10,017 bases of DNA from NCBI GenBank assembly GCA_043813895.1, contig JBDRKQ010000017.1:1-10017 (forward strand). Reading direction: 5' to 3'. The notes under the pieces are model-generated. The model was not told the origin of the DNA, ran no database searches, and saw only the letters and a program-made list of their open reading frames with translations. A program made the position numbers and the translations under genes. The DNA is from CAZTAR01 sp043813895. Its GTDB lineage: Bacteria > Planctomycetota > Phycisphaerae > UBA1845 > UTPLA1. Positions 1 to 6,108 of this stretch are shown here, piece by piece; positions within the stretch are counted from its first letter, which is position 1; each line of letters begins with the position of its first letter.

Positions 1-72
1 GCTGACCCATGCTACGCCGCGCGAGATTCTTTTGTTTTTCCTTGCCGGTCGTAGCGGGCGTGTGCTTGCCAT
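1..72 (-). CDS. Possible N-terminus of a leftward gene, cut by the window edge
   Basis: Reading leftwards from an ATG at 72-70 gives 24 open codons with no stop before the window edge. An in-frame TAA lies a few codons upstream, so this ATG would be the first available start. The peptide begins MASTRPLRPARKNKRISRG and is rich in Arg and Lys, as in the N-terminal arms of many DNA-binding proteins. An integrase or recombinase is conceivable because a doubled direct repeat lies just upstream, but no domain is visible. No clear ribosome binding site is present. A 24-codon open stretch in GC-rich DNA can easily arise by chance, so confidence is low. Confidence 0.25.
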   Translation of the reverse strand, partial: MASTRPLRPARKNKRISRGVAWVS

Positions 73-108
73 GCTCGTGTTGCTCTGATTTTACAGCAGA
101 AAAAGTGT

Positions 109-131
109 AAACGCCCGCAAACGCCCGCAAA
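109..131. repeat. Two tandem copies of a 10-bp unit (AAACGCCCGC)
   Basis: AAACGCCCGC occurs at 109-118 and again at 119-128, followed by a third AAA. It lies between the possible leftward gene start at 72 and the end of the restriction-modification gene at 275. On the minus strand it reads as two GCGGGCGTTT units. It could be a protein-binding site such as an operator or recombinase site for the leftward gene, but only its repetition is seen directly. Confidence 0.5.
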
Positions 132-274
132 GTCTTTGGACCGCGGTGTCTTTTGTTTGGGGTGCGATTGCATCGCGGCTGTTAGAGAGTCTTGTTCAGC
201 GCTTCGGGTTTCTGGGGTGTTTTTCTTGTTTGGCTGCGAGGATAACGCTTCTCAAGAGCAGTGGCGATCGGCGT
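132..274. other. Intergenic DNA, no recognised gene
   Basis: This stretch between the doubled 10-bp repeat and the stop codon of the restriction-modification gene is T-rich on the plus strand (for example 150-160 and 218-232) and looks lower in GC than the genes around it. A weak 5-bp inverted repeat (GCGAT / ATCGC) lies at 164-176. I see no convincing terminator or RNA gene. A plus-strand open frame starting at 146 exists but continues into the antisense of the 275-3271 gene and is treated as a shadow. Confidence 0.4.
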
Positions 275-3271
275 TCAGGTGATTGGTGGGGGCTGGATGC
301 AGTCGGTGGTGATGAGTGCGGCGGGGTCGGGGTAGGTGGGCGGGACGCCGGGAGCGGTGACGGGCTCGCCGCGGTCGATCCGGGCGGCGACGTCCAGATT
401 CAGATCGAGGAGCTGTTTCAGCAGGTCCGCCCCGGCATCGAAGCCGTAGGCATCGAGCACCGCGGCGTTGAGTGCGGCGTGGGCATCCTTCAGCGGATTC
501 TTGCCTGGCAGCTCCAGCGTGCGATAGACCGCCCGCAGACCGCCCTTGATCTTGGCAAGCGCATCGGCCCGAATCCGCCGAACCTCCCGGCCGGCCTCTG
601 CAACGGCGTTGATTTGCTTCTCCGTCGGCCGCTGCGGCCAGGGAAAGGTATCAAAGACCGACTCCGGCGTGTAACGGAATCGTTCCGTGAGCTTTGAGCA
701 TTTGGCGACGAACCACTGCCAATGCGCGTTGGACTGGAGAATGCCGAAGCTGTAGTCGTCCTCGAAGGCGAAGGCTTGAAGTGCGTCGCCCGGACGTATC
801 TTGCTGCTTGCGAAGACAAACACAGGCCGTTTGGTGACGCGGGAACAAACCAAGAATCGATCGAAGGACGAAATGGCATCGACCAGTTCCGCTCGCTCCC
901 ACGACAATCGCCACCACTTTTCGAGAAAGTGCTTATGATGCGATCGAACCTTTCCCGTTGCATCTCCTCCTCCCTCTGCGTTAGCCCGCCGGTCTGGAAG
1001 TACCTTAACCTCAACATAGTGGAATGCCGCTGGGTACTGCTGGGCTTCGAGGACGCTCATGGGCTGGAAGTCAATGACGTGACGGCTTGGTGTGCCATCG
1101 CTTGTTAGGATGTCCCGTCCAATTAGGTACGGGTGAATAACCTCGGATGCCGCCACGCCCTTGCGAAGCAGTTCCGCCCGCGCATCAGGTTTCAAGACGA
1201 ATCCGGAATGCCCCGGCGTAAGCCCTTGAAACACCGTCTGAGGATGGGTATTGATCTTCAGGGCTCGCGCCCCGCTGACATCCGTCTGGTCCGACAGGGC
1301 TGAGTTGATATGCGGGCCATCGCGGTATGCCAGTTCGTACTCCTTATGCGCCGGAACAGCCGACGCTCGGCGTATCTTCTCGCGCCCCTTTGGCGGGTCG
1401 GTCTTGTACCAGAGGCGGCGACGCGGCGGCAGCAGCCTGGCATCCTGCGTCTTGACCCAGTTGACGATCGAGACGTGGACGTTGGCCTCGCCGGACCAGG
1501 GTTGGTTGTCGACCGCCTCGATGATCGTGCCGGTCTTGACGATGTGGTCGAGGCCGCCCTCGCGGGACTTGTTGTTGCGGACGTTCTGCGTTCCGACCAG
1601 CCCGGCACGGCCGGCGATGGGGTCTTTGGCGGTGCAGGGCGGCAGGTGGTCGTGCGCCAGGCGGAACCAAAAGACGCAGTAGTCCGCCATCCCGGGCACG
1701 TCCTTGTACGTCTTGCGGACGGCGTTGACGTAGTCCGCGCCGCGCTCGGGCTTGAGCCGCTTGGCCCCGAGGAACGGCGGGTTGCCGATGATCACGTCGG
1801 CGGGCGGCCAGTTGGTGGGGATGGCGTGGCCGGAAGCGAAAGGGTCTTCTTCATACTCGGCAAACAACACAGCCGAGACGGCTGTGCCACCCTTAGATAG
1901 CGGCGTAATCAGCGCGTCGCAGGCCGTGAAGTTGTTATCGAGGTTGTCCAGCGGCAGCGGCGTTTCGAGGGAGTGCAGCTCGTCGATCGCCAACTTCCGC
2001 GCGATCATCATCGTGACCTTCGCGATTTCGACGGCGAACGGGTTGATGTCGATGCCGTAGAACTGCGCGGCCGACACATGGCCCATTTGAAGCTGATCCT
2101 TCTCGGTCCGCTTCTTCTCGGCGATGCGTTCATGCAGGCGCAATTCGAGGCGTTTCAATTCCCGGTAGGCGATGTAGAGGAAGTTGCCGGAGCCGCAGGC
2201 CGGGTCGAGCACGCGGTAGTGCAACATGCGCTGGCGCAACTTCTCCAACTCCGCCAGGTTCTGGGCATTCTCGATGATATCTCGCCAGGGATCGGTAATC
2301 GTTGGGCGGACGATCTTCATGATGTCGACGGGCGTCGTGAAGTGCCCGCCGTAGGCGTGGCGCTCTTCGGCCTCCAGAGATTGCTCGAAGAGTGTGCCGA
2401 ATATCTCGGGACGGACCTTCGACCAGTTTGCTTCCGCCGCGACGCGGAGTTGGTTTAACTCGTCATCATAGAGCTCGAGTCTCGCAGGCTGGGCGAAAAG
2501 ACCGCCGTTGAAGTAGTCCACGCCCTTGTAGCGCCCGCCCTGTGTCTTTCCCCGCTGATTCATGGCCTCGAAGAGGCCGCCGAGCAGGTCGTAGCTGTCG
2601 GCGGGCTCCTTGCAGTCGCTCAGGAGTTGGGCGACGAAGTAGCGCGGCAGAAGATCGATATCTTCGGCGAAGAGAGCGACGAGCATTTGGAGAACGAAGC
2701 GCTGGGCCTGCTCGCGCGGGACCTTGCGGACGATGAGCTTGTTGAAGCACTCCGCGAGCTTGTCTGCCGCCTCGCGCGTGACCTGCTCCTGGTCGTTGTG
2801 GAAGACAGGCCGGTCGTGAGACGGAAACAGGAACGCGAGCGGGCCCCAACGCTGGGGCAGCTCGATGAGCGGGAGCTGATCGACCGGCGTGTCCATTTGG
2901 GTCTCGAAGTCGTAGACCCAGAACGCGTCGAAGTTGCACAGGATCACGTAGCGCGGGCGGCCTGGCACGAGCCGCACCCAATAGTCGAAGGCCTGGCGAT
3001 AGTGCTTCGCCAGGTCCGTGCCGCGCTTCTTCATTTCGATGAGGACGTGGGGTTGCCAGACGTAGTCGGCGAACGCGGTCCCGCCGCCTGATTCCTTCTG
3101 TTTGCGGATGCGGAATTCCGGCGTTCCGCCGACATCCAGGCAGCCCTTGTGGCCGAGGGCCTGGAAGAGCCGGTCGAGGAATATCTGGGCTTCGCCCTTT
3201 TCGTCTCCTCTGATGTGTTCGTTTACCCAGTCAGCGAAATCGGTCAGGGGCTGCTTGTGATCGATTGGCAT
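275..3271 (-). CDS. MmeI-like type IIL restriction-modification enzyme (fused endonuclease, N6-adenine methyltransferase and specificity domain)
   Basis: This 998-residue protein is expected to cut DNA and to methylate adenine at one recognition sequence. Near the N-terminus is a PD-(D/E)xK-type site, D69-X9-E79-X-K81. This is the same spacing and nearly the same position as reported for MmeI (D70, E80, K82). A helical linker covers roughly 170-340. The methyltransferase follows, with motif I DPACGSG at 356-362, GIDINPFAVEIA at 406-417 and the catalytic NPPF at 497-500. Residues of about 680-880 fit a target-recognition domain, and a helical tail of about 885-998 ends the chain. The family is about 900-1000 residues, so it looks full length. 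Residues of about 456-485, between the DALI and NWPPADVIIGNPP segments, look like an insertion built on a hairpin repeat. It has no separate methylase or specificity gene nearby. No Shine-Dalgarno precedes the ATG, and a possible promoter lies almost on top of it. The recognition sequence cannot be read from the protein. A stand-alone methylase is less likely because the nuclease residues are intact. Confidence 0.9.
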   Translation of the reverse strand: MPIDHKQPLTDFADWVNEHIRGDEKGEAQIFLDRLFQALGHKGCLDVGGTPEFRIRKQKESGGGTAFADYVWQPHVLIEMKKRGTDLAKHYRQAFDYWVRLVPGRPRYVILCNFDAFWVYDFETQMDTPVDQLPLIELPQRWGPLAFLFPSHDRPVFHNDQEQVTREAADKLAECFNKLIVRKVPREQAQRFVLQMLVALFAEDIDLLPRYFVAQLLSDCKEPADSYDLLGGLFEAMNQRGKTQGGRYKGVDYFNGGLFAQPARLELYDDELNQLRVAAEANWSKVRPEIFGTLFEQSLEAEERHAYGGHFTTPVDIMKIVRPTITDPWRDIIENAQNLAELEKLRQRMLHYRVLDPACGSGNFLYIAYRELKRLELRLHERIAEKKRTEKDQLQMGHVSAAQFYGIDINPFAVEIAKVTMMIARKLAIDELHSLETPLPLDNLDNNFTACDALITPLSKGGTAVSAVLFAEYEEDPFASGHAIPTNWPPADVIIGNPPFLGAKRLKPERGADYVNAVRKTYKDVPGMADYCVFWFRLAHDHLPPCTAKDPIAGRAGLVGTQNVRNNKSREGGLDHIVKTGTIIEAVDNQPWSGEANVHVSIVNWVKTQDARLLPPRRRLWYKTDPPKGREKIRRASAVPAHKEYELAYRDGPHINSALSDQTDVSGARALKINTHPQTVFQGLTPGHSGFVLKPDARAELLRKGVAASEVIHPYLIGRDILTSDGTPSRHVIDFQPMSVLEAQQYPAAFHYVEVKVLPDRRANAEGGGDATGKVRSHHKHFLEKWWRLSWERAELVDAISSFDRFLVCSRVTKRPVFVFASSKIRPGDALQAFAFEDDYSFGILQSNAHWQWFVAKCSKLTERFRYTPESVFDTFPWPQRPTEKQINAVAEAGREVRRIRADALAKIKGGLRAVYRTLELPGKNPLKDAHAALNAAVLDAYGFDAGADLLKQLLDLNLDVAARIDRGEPVTAPGVPPTYPDPAALITTDCIQPPPIT
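1868..1886. repeat. Hairpin repeat inside the MmeI-like gene
   Basis: CACAGCCG (1868-1875) and CGGCTGTG (1879-1886) form a perfect 8-bp stem with a 3-nt loop. On the coding strand it encodes the KGGTAVSAV segment (residues 460-468), between methyltransferase motif I and the NPPF motif. Related enzymes, as I recall them, pass almost directly from this DAL segment to the tryptophan-proline segment before NPPF. The hairpin therefore probably arrived with an in-frame insertion of about 90 bp (roughly 1817-1906). The stem is seen directly; the mobile origin is inferred. Confidence 0.65.
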
Positions 3272-3279
3272 GGGAGTAC

Positions 3280-3308
3280 ATGCTAGGGTTGTGTGAGGAG
3301 GGCGTCCA
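3280..3308 (-). promoter_or_regulatory. Possible promoter of the MmeI-like gene
   Basis: On the minus strand TGGACG (3308-3303) and TAGCAT (3285-3280) are 17 bp apart, each matching four of six bases of the sigma70 consensus. The -10 box ends only 8 bp before the ATG at 3271, so transcription would start within a few bases of the start codon. That would give a leaderless or nearly leaderless mRNA, which fits the lack of a Shine-Dalgarno sequence. It is a consensus match only. Confidence 0.35.
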
Positions 3309-3312
3309 GCGA

Positions 3313-3460
3313 GCGGGCTGGGGGTGCGTTTCGTTCGCCGTTTGAGGTTCGTTGCTGGCGGTGTGGATTCGATCCCTGGCTTCCGCCAGGGGCTATCGGT
3401 TTAGGAAGGGATTGACGATTGGAGCGAGAGGGAACGAGAAGGGATTCTCGTTCCAGCGTG
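3313..3460. repeat. 148-bp direct repeat, copy A
   Basis: This 148-bp block recurs at 3514-3661 with, by eye, four substitutions and no indels. It contains two perfect hairpins: CCCTGGC / GCCAGGG with a 4-nt loop (3374-3391) and GGAACGAGAA / TTCTCGTTCC with a 4-nt loop (3431-3454). It ends CCAGCGTG. Leftward reading across these blocks gives open frames, but their peptides repeat with the DNA and show no protein features, so I treat the block as non-coding. It lies just upstream of the MmeI-like gene. Confidence 0.9.
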
Positions 3461-3513
3461 CAAGCCGCGCTGTAGCCGGCCGGCTGGTGGAAGGGGCCCG
3501 CGGATTGTGATCC
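3461..3513. repeat. Spacer between 148-bp repeats with a palindrome and most of a 10-bp-stem hairpin
   Basis: The spacer holds a perfect 12-bp palindrome, AGCCGGCCGGCT (3474-3485). It also holds most of a strong hairpin with arms GCCCGCGGAT (3496-3505) and ATCCGCGGGC (3510-3519) and loop TGTG. The right arm of that hairpin runs into the first bases of repeat copy B. Such hairpins often mark scattered non-autonomous repeats or stabilise RNA ends. No gene is seen here. Confidence 0.75.
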
Positions 3514-3661
3514 GCGGGCTTGGGGTGCGTTTCGTTTGCTGTTTGAGGTTCGTTGCTGGCGGTGTGGATTCGATCCCTGGCTTCCGCCAGGGGCTATCGG
3601 TTTAGGAAGGGATTGACGATTGGAGCGAGGGGGAACGAGAAGGGATTCTCGTTCCAGCGTG
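3514..3661. repeat. 148-bp direct repeat, copy B
   Basis: This is the second copy of the block at 3313-3460 and has identical length. Differences seen by eye are one near the left end (T for G at 3521), two in the TTTGCTG segment around 3536-3539 (copy A reads TTCGCCG), and one in the run before the long hairpin (GCGAGG for GCGAGA). Its hairpins lie at 3575-3592 and 3632-3655. Near identity suggests recent duplication or gene conversion. Confidence 0.9.
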
Positions 3662-3668
3662 TATGGGT

Positions 3669-3752
3669 TTTGGGAAGGATTGACGATTGGAGCGAGAGGG
3701 AACGAGAAGGGATTCTCGTTCCAGCGTGGGAAGGGATTCTCGTTCCAGCGTG
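3669..3752. repeat. Partial third copy and half copy of the 148-bp repeat
   Basis: Positions 3669-3728 repeat the right-hand 60 bp or so of the 148-bp unit, including the GGAACGAGAA / TTCTCGTTCC hairpin at 3699-3722, but lack the left-hand part with the CCCTGGC hairpin. Two bases later, 3731-3752 repeat only the last 22 bp, so this fourth copy keeps the right stem arm without the left arm. The shared right end, CCAGCGTG, suggests growth or truncation from a fixed end. Confidence 0.85.
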
Positions 3753-3760
3753 GGGGTACG

Positions 3761-3783
3761 CACTGGCGGGCAAGCCGCCAGTG
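3761..3783. repeat. Hairpin with 9-bp stem
   Basis: CACTGGCGG (3761-3769) and CCGCCAGTG (3775-3783) form a perfect 9-bp stem with loop GCAAG. The right arm overlaps the first unit of the 17-bp tandem array. It lies about 125 bp beyond the mutL stop codon in the direction of mutL transcription, so it could stabilise or end that transcript. There is no T tract to make it a standard intrinsic terminator. Confidence 0.7.
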
Positions 3784-3828
3784 GCACCGAGTTGCCAGTG
3801 GCACCGAGTTGCCGGTGGCACCGAGCGC
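3778..3828. repeat. 17-bp tandem repeat, three units
   Basis: The unit CCAGTGGCACCGAGTTG occurs at 3778-3794 and 3795-3811 exactly. A third, diverged unit at 3812-3828 has CCGG for CCAG and a changed end. The array begins in the right arm of the 9-bp-stem hairpin and runs into the following 33-bp array. No protein-like reading is evident. Confidence 0.85.
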
Positions 3829-3907
3829 TCCGGGCTCTGGTTGGCTACCCGTCGCTGGCGCTCTGGGCTCTGATTGGGTACGCGTTGCTGGCGCTCCGGG
3901 CTGTGAT
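3825..3907. repeat. 33-bp tandem repeat abutting the mutL stop codon
   Basis: Units at 3825-3857 and 3858-3890 are both 33 bp and differ at five positions. A third, incomplete unit begins at 3891 and follows the others for 17 bp, to 3907, which is the last base of the mutL stop codon (3909-3907 on the minus strand). The repeat therefore stops where the mutL gene starts. This fits either an array that grew up to the edge of the gene or one inserted against it. Confidence 0.8.
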
Positions 3908-5817
3908 CAGACGCGTTTGAATTGTCGGTCGAGATCCGCTGTGGAGAGTTGAAGTGTTGTGGGGCGGCCGTGGGGGCAGTTTGAGGATCGCTCTACTAGG
4001 TGGCGTTGTGCGAGGAGGGCCTCCATCTCTTCCGATGTCAGGGGGTCGCCTGCCTTGACGGCCGCTTTGCAGGCCATCATGTCGAGGGCGGCGTGCAGGT
4101 GGGTTTCTTCGGACTCGGCGCCGTCGCTTTCCGCCAGCTTGTCCAGTAGGTCCGTCACGAACTTCACGATGTCGACGTTTGGCAGCAGGGTTGGGAAGGA
4201 CTGCACGGCGAGCGTCTGCGGGCCGAATGCGGAAACCTCGATGCCGAGCCTTTCCAGCAGCGCCTGGTGCTGCTCGGCGGCCTGGGCCTGCTCGGGCGAG
4301 GCCTCCAGGGAGTGCGGCATGAGGAGGCGCTGCGACTCCAACGGCCCGGCGAGGATGCGCTCGCGGAATCGCTCATAGAGAATCCGTTCGTGCAGGGCGT
4401 GTTGGTCCACAATGATGATGCCCTCTTCCGTCTGGGCGACGAGGTAGGCGTTGTGGATCTGGAGGACGGATCGATATGGGTCCGGGGGTTCCGCGTCCAC
4501 TGGATCGCCCGTCGCCTCGGGGCTTTTTGATATCGCGTCGGTCGCATCCGAGGCGGCGATGGGTGATGCCGGCGCGTCGCCGTCGGGATCTGCCGCGCTT
4601 CGTTCGGTCGGCCAGTGCTGTCCGCGCGGCGGGTCGAAGGTGGACGTGATCGACGGGCGGACGTTTCGCGTCGGGAAGCGTGGCGGCTCGAACACAATTC
4701 GACCTTGCGTCGGGTCCACGGCCTTGAGGTAGTCCGCCAGTGCCTGTCGCGCTCGCTCCTGGTGGAGGGGCGTTCCTGGCGGCGACGTCGCCTCCGCGCG
4801 TGCCGACGTTCGAAGAACGGGCGTGAGGTCGTGGCTTAGCAGGGTCTCTCGCAGGATCGCGAGCACCTGTGACTGGATCAGGCCGGCGTCGCGCCACCGC
4901 ACCTCGATCTTTGTGGGGTGTACGTTGACGTCGAATTGCGACGGATCGACGGTGAGGAAGATGAACACGACGGGGAATCGATCGTGCTCCACGAGGCCGC
5001 GAAACGCCTCGCGGACGGCGTAGGCGATCCGGCGGTCGCTGATGTATCGCCCGTTGAGGAAGAGGTATTGCCATTTGGAGGAGGCTCTTGAGCGGTCCGG
5101 CGGGGCGAACAGCGCTTCGATCCTGGTGCCGCGTTCCTCGCGGTCGGCGTGGAGGAGCCCCTCGGCCAGTTCCGCGCCATAGAAGTCCGCGATGCGTTCC
5201 TTTCGGTTGTCCGTCGGCGGCAGGTTCCGGTTGGATCGGCCGTTGTGCGAGAGGGTGAAGGCGATGCGCGGGTGGGCGAGCGACAGCCGTGCGATCTGCT
5301 CCGTGACGTGGGAGCATTCCGTCTGCGGGCTGCGGAGGAACTTGCGGCGCGCGGGCACGTTGTAGAAGAGGTTGCGAATCTCGACCGTCGTGCCGACGGG
5401 GCTAGCGGACGATCGGACGGGCTGCGCGAGTCCGTCGGTGCATTGCAGTTCGCACGCCTCCAACTGCTCCGCCGGTCGGGTGCGGATGGTGAGGTGGCTG
5501 ACCGAGGCGATGGACGCCAACGCTTCTCCCCGGAATCCGAGGCTGCGGATGTTGAAGAGGTCGTCCTGGGCGTAGATCTTGCTCGTGGCGTGCGGCGCGA
5601 CGGCCAGCGGCAGATCGTCGCGAGCGATGCCGCGACCGTTGTCGGCCACGCGGATGAGCCGGCTCCCGCCTTCCTCGATGGCGACGTCGATCCGTGTCGC
5701 CGCCGCGTCGATCGCGTTTTCGACGAGTTCCTTGACGACGCTCGCCGGGCGTTCGATCACCTCGCCGGCGGCGATCTTGTTCACGAGCGTGGGATCGAGC
5801 TTTCTGATTCCTGTCAT
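3907..5817 (-). CDS. mutL: DNA mismatch repair protein MutL (endonuclease-type)
   Basis: MutL couples mismatch recognition by MutS to strand removal. This 636-residue protein has the GHKL ATPase domain at the N-terminus: start MTGIRKLDP, KIAAGEVIERPASVVKELVENAIDA (14-38), DNGRGI (59-64), ATSK (77-80) and GFRGEALASI (94-103). A transducer domain follows to about 335, then a Pro/Ala/Asp-rich linker of about 340-447. The C-terminal domain has every motif of the nicking endonuclease: DQHA-X2-E-X4-E (471-482), ACK (582-584), CPHGRP (614-619) and a terminal FKRV. This is the MutH-independent type, which nicks DNA itself. The family is usually 600-650 residues. The reading frame stays open upstream to 6999 across the antisense of nuoD, but homology starts at the ATG at 5817, which I take as the start. 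mutS is not nearby. A well-spaced promoter lies about 70 bp upstream. The stop codon touches a tandem repeat array. Confidence 0.97.
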   Translation of the reverse strand: MTGIRKLDPTLVNKIAAGEVIERPASVVKELVENAIDAAATRIDVAIEEGGSRLIRVADNGRGIARDDLPLAVAPHATSKIYAQDDLFNIRSLGFRGEALASIASVSHLTIRTRPAEQLEACELQCTDGLAQPVRSSASPVGTTVEIRNLFYNVPARRKFLRSPQTECSHVTEQIARLSLAHPRIAFTLSHNGRSNRNLPPTDNRKERIADFYGAELAEGLLHADREERGTRIEALFAPPDRSRASSKWQYLFLNGRYISDRRIAYAVREAFRGLVEHDRFPVVFIFLTVDPSQFDVNVHPTKIEVRWRDAGLIQSQVLAILRETLLSHDLTPVLRTSARAEATSPPGTPLHQERARQALADYLKAVDPTQGRIVFEPPRFPTRNVRPSITSTFDPPRGQHWPTERSAADPDGDAPASPIAASDATDAISKSPEATGDPVDAEPPDPYRSVLQIHNAYLVAQTEEGIIIVDQHALHERILYERFRERILAGPLESQRLLMPHSLEASPEQAQAAEQHQALLERLGIEVSAFGPQTLAVQSFPTLLPNVDIVKFVTDLLDKLAESDGAESEETHLHAALDMMACKAAVKAGDPLTSEEMEALLAQRHLVERSSNCPHGRPTTLQLSTADLDRQFKRV

Positions 5818-5887
5818 GGCGATCGGGTTTCGGCGTTGTCCGTCGAGCCGGGGGCTGCGCCTCCGGTGGAAAGGCCCAAGTTTGGCG

Positions 5888-5916
5888 AGTATAGGCGCGT
5901 GTGCAGGCGCAGGCAA
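5888..5916 (-). promoter_or_regulatory. Sigma70-like promoter of mutL
   Basis: On the minus strand TTGCCT (5916-5911) and TATACT (5893-5888) are separated by exactly 17 bp. Five of six bases in the -10 and four of six in the -35 match consensus. Transcription would start near 5880, giving a leader of about 60 nt before the mutL ATG at 5817. No strong Shine-Dalgarno sits directly before that ATG. The spacing and position make this the best promoter candidate in the window. Confidence 0.55.
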
Positions 5917-5982
5917 TTGAGAGGGGGGGATGAGGGGAAATGGCGGAGGGGGGCGTGTGTCGCATCGTCGTTCCGAGCCGGT

Positions 5983-6010
5983 TTGCGGACGGGGTGATCT
6001 GTTGTAGGAT
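5983..6010 (+). promoter_or_regulatory. Possible promoter of nuoD
   Basis: TTGCGG (5983-5988) and TAGGAT (6005-6010) are 16 bp apart, with three and four consensus matches. The predicted RNA would begin near 6017, just where the heptamer array starts, so the array would be transcribed as the 5' leader of nuoD. The match is modest. Genes further upstream are divergent, so some promoter must lie in this interval. Confidence 0.35.
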
Positions 6011-6017
6011 GTCGCGG

Positions 6018-6085
6018 TGAATGGTGAATAGCGAATGGCCGACCGCTGGCAACTGATAGCTGACTGCTGATAGCTGATAGCTGAC
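6018..6085. repeat. Heptanucleotide repeat array in the nuoD leader
   Basis: The block holds a 7-bp register for 68 bp. It begins TGAATGG, TGAATAG, CGAATGG (6018-6038), passes through two degenerate heptads, then gives CTGATAG, CTGACTG, CTGATAG, CTGATAG and CTGAC (6053-6085). This resembles the short tandemly repeated heptamers known from cyanobacteria and some other bacteria. It lies between the probable nuoD promoter and its ribosome binding site (GGAG, 6097-6100). Copy-number change would alter leader length but not the protein. Confidence 0.85.
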
Positions 6086-6108
6086 AACTTCTCCCCGGAG
6101 CCTGATCG

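Noticed and set aside
9..110. Rightward 33-codon open frame starting at 9.
   Set aside because: It is short, cysteine-rich by chance composition, lacks a ribosome binding site and has no recognisable feature.
146..697. Rightward 183-codon open frame opposite the end of the R-M gene.
   Set aside because: Most of it is the antisense of conserved R-M coding sequence, and it has no recognisable domain or ribosome binding site.
275..3271. PglX-type methyltransferase of a BREX system.
   Set aside because: No other BREX genes are nearby, and the N-terminal D-X9-E-X-K nuclease site and overall layout match MmeI-like enzymes better.
3313..3752. CRISPR array.
   Set aside because: The repeats are long, unevenly spaced, truncated to different lengths and contain several hairpins; there are no uniform 25-40-bp repeats with unique spacers, and no cas genes.
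3283..3804. Leftward 173-codon open frame across the repeat cluster.
   Set aside because: Its peptide simply repeats with the 148-bp DNA units and is rich in Arg, Ser and Pro with no domain, so repeats without stops explain it.
4373..5317. Leftward 314-codon open frame inside mutL in another frame.
   Set aside because: The overlapping frame of mutL carries all known motifs, while this one is Arg/Pro-rich and featureless.
5149..5997. Rightward 282-codon open frame opposite the mutL N-terminus.
   Set aside because: It is antisense to the MutL ATPase domain, and its composition (Arg, Asp, Val, Gly rich) is that of a GC-rich shadow frame.
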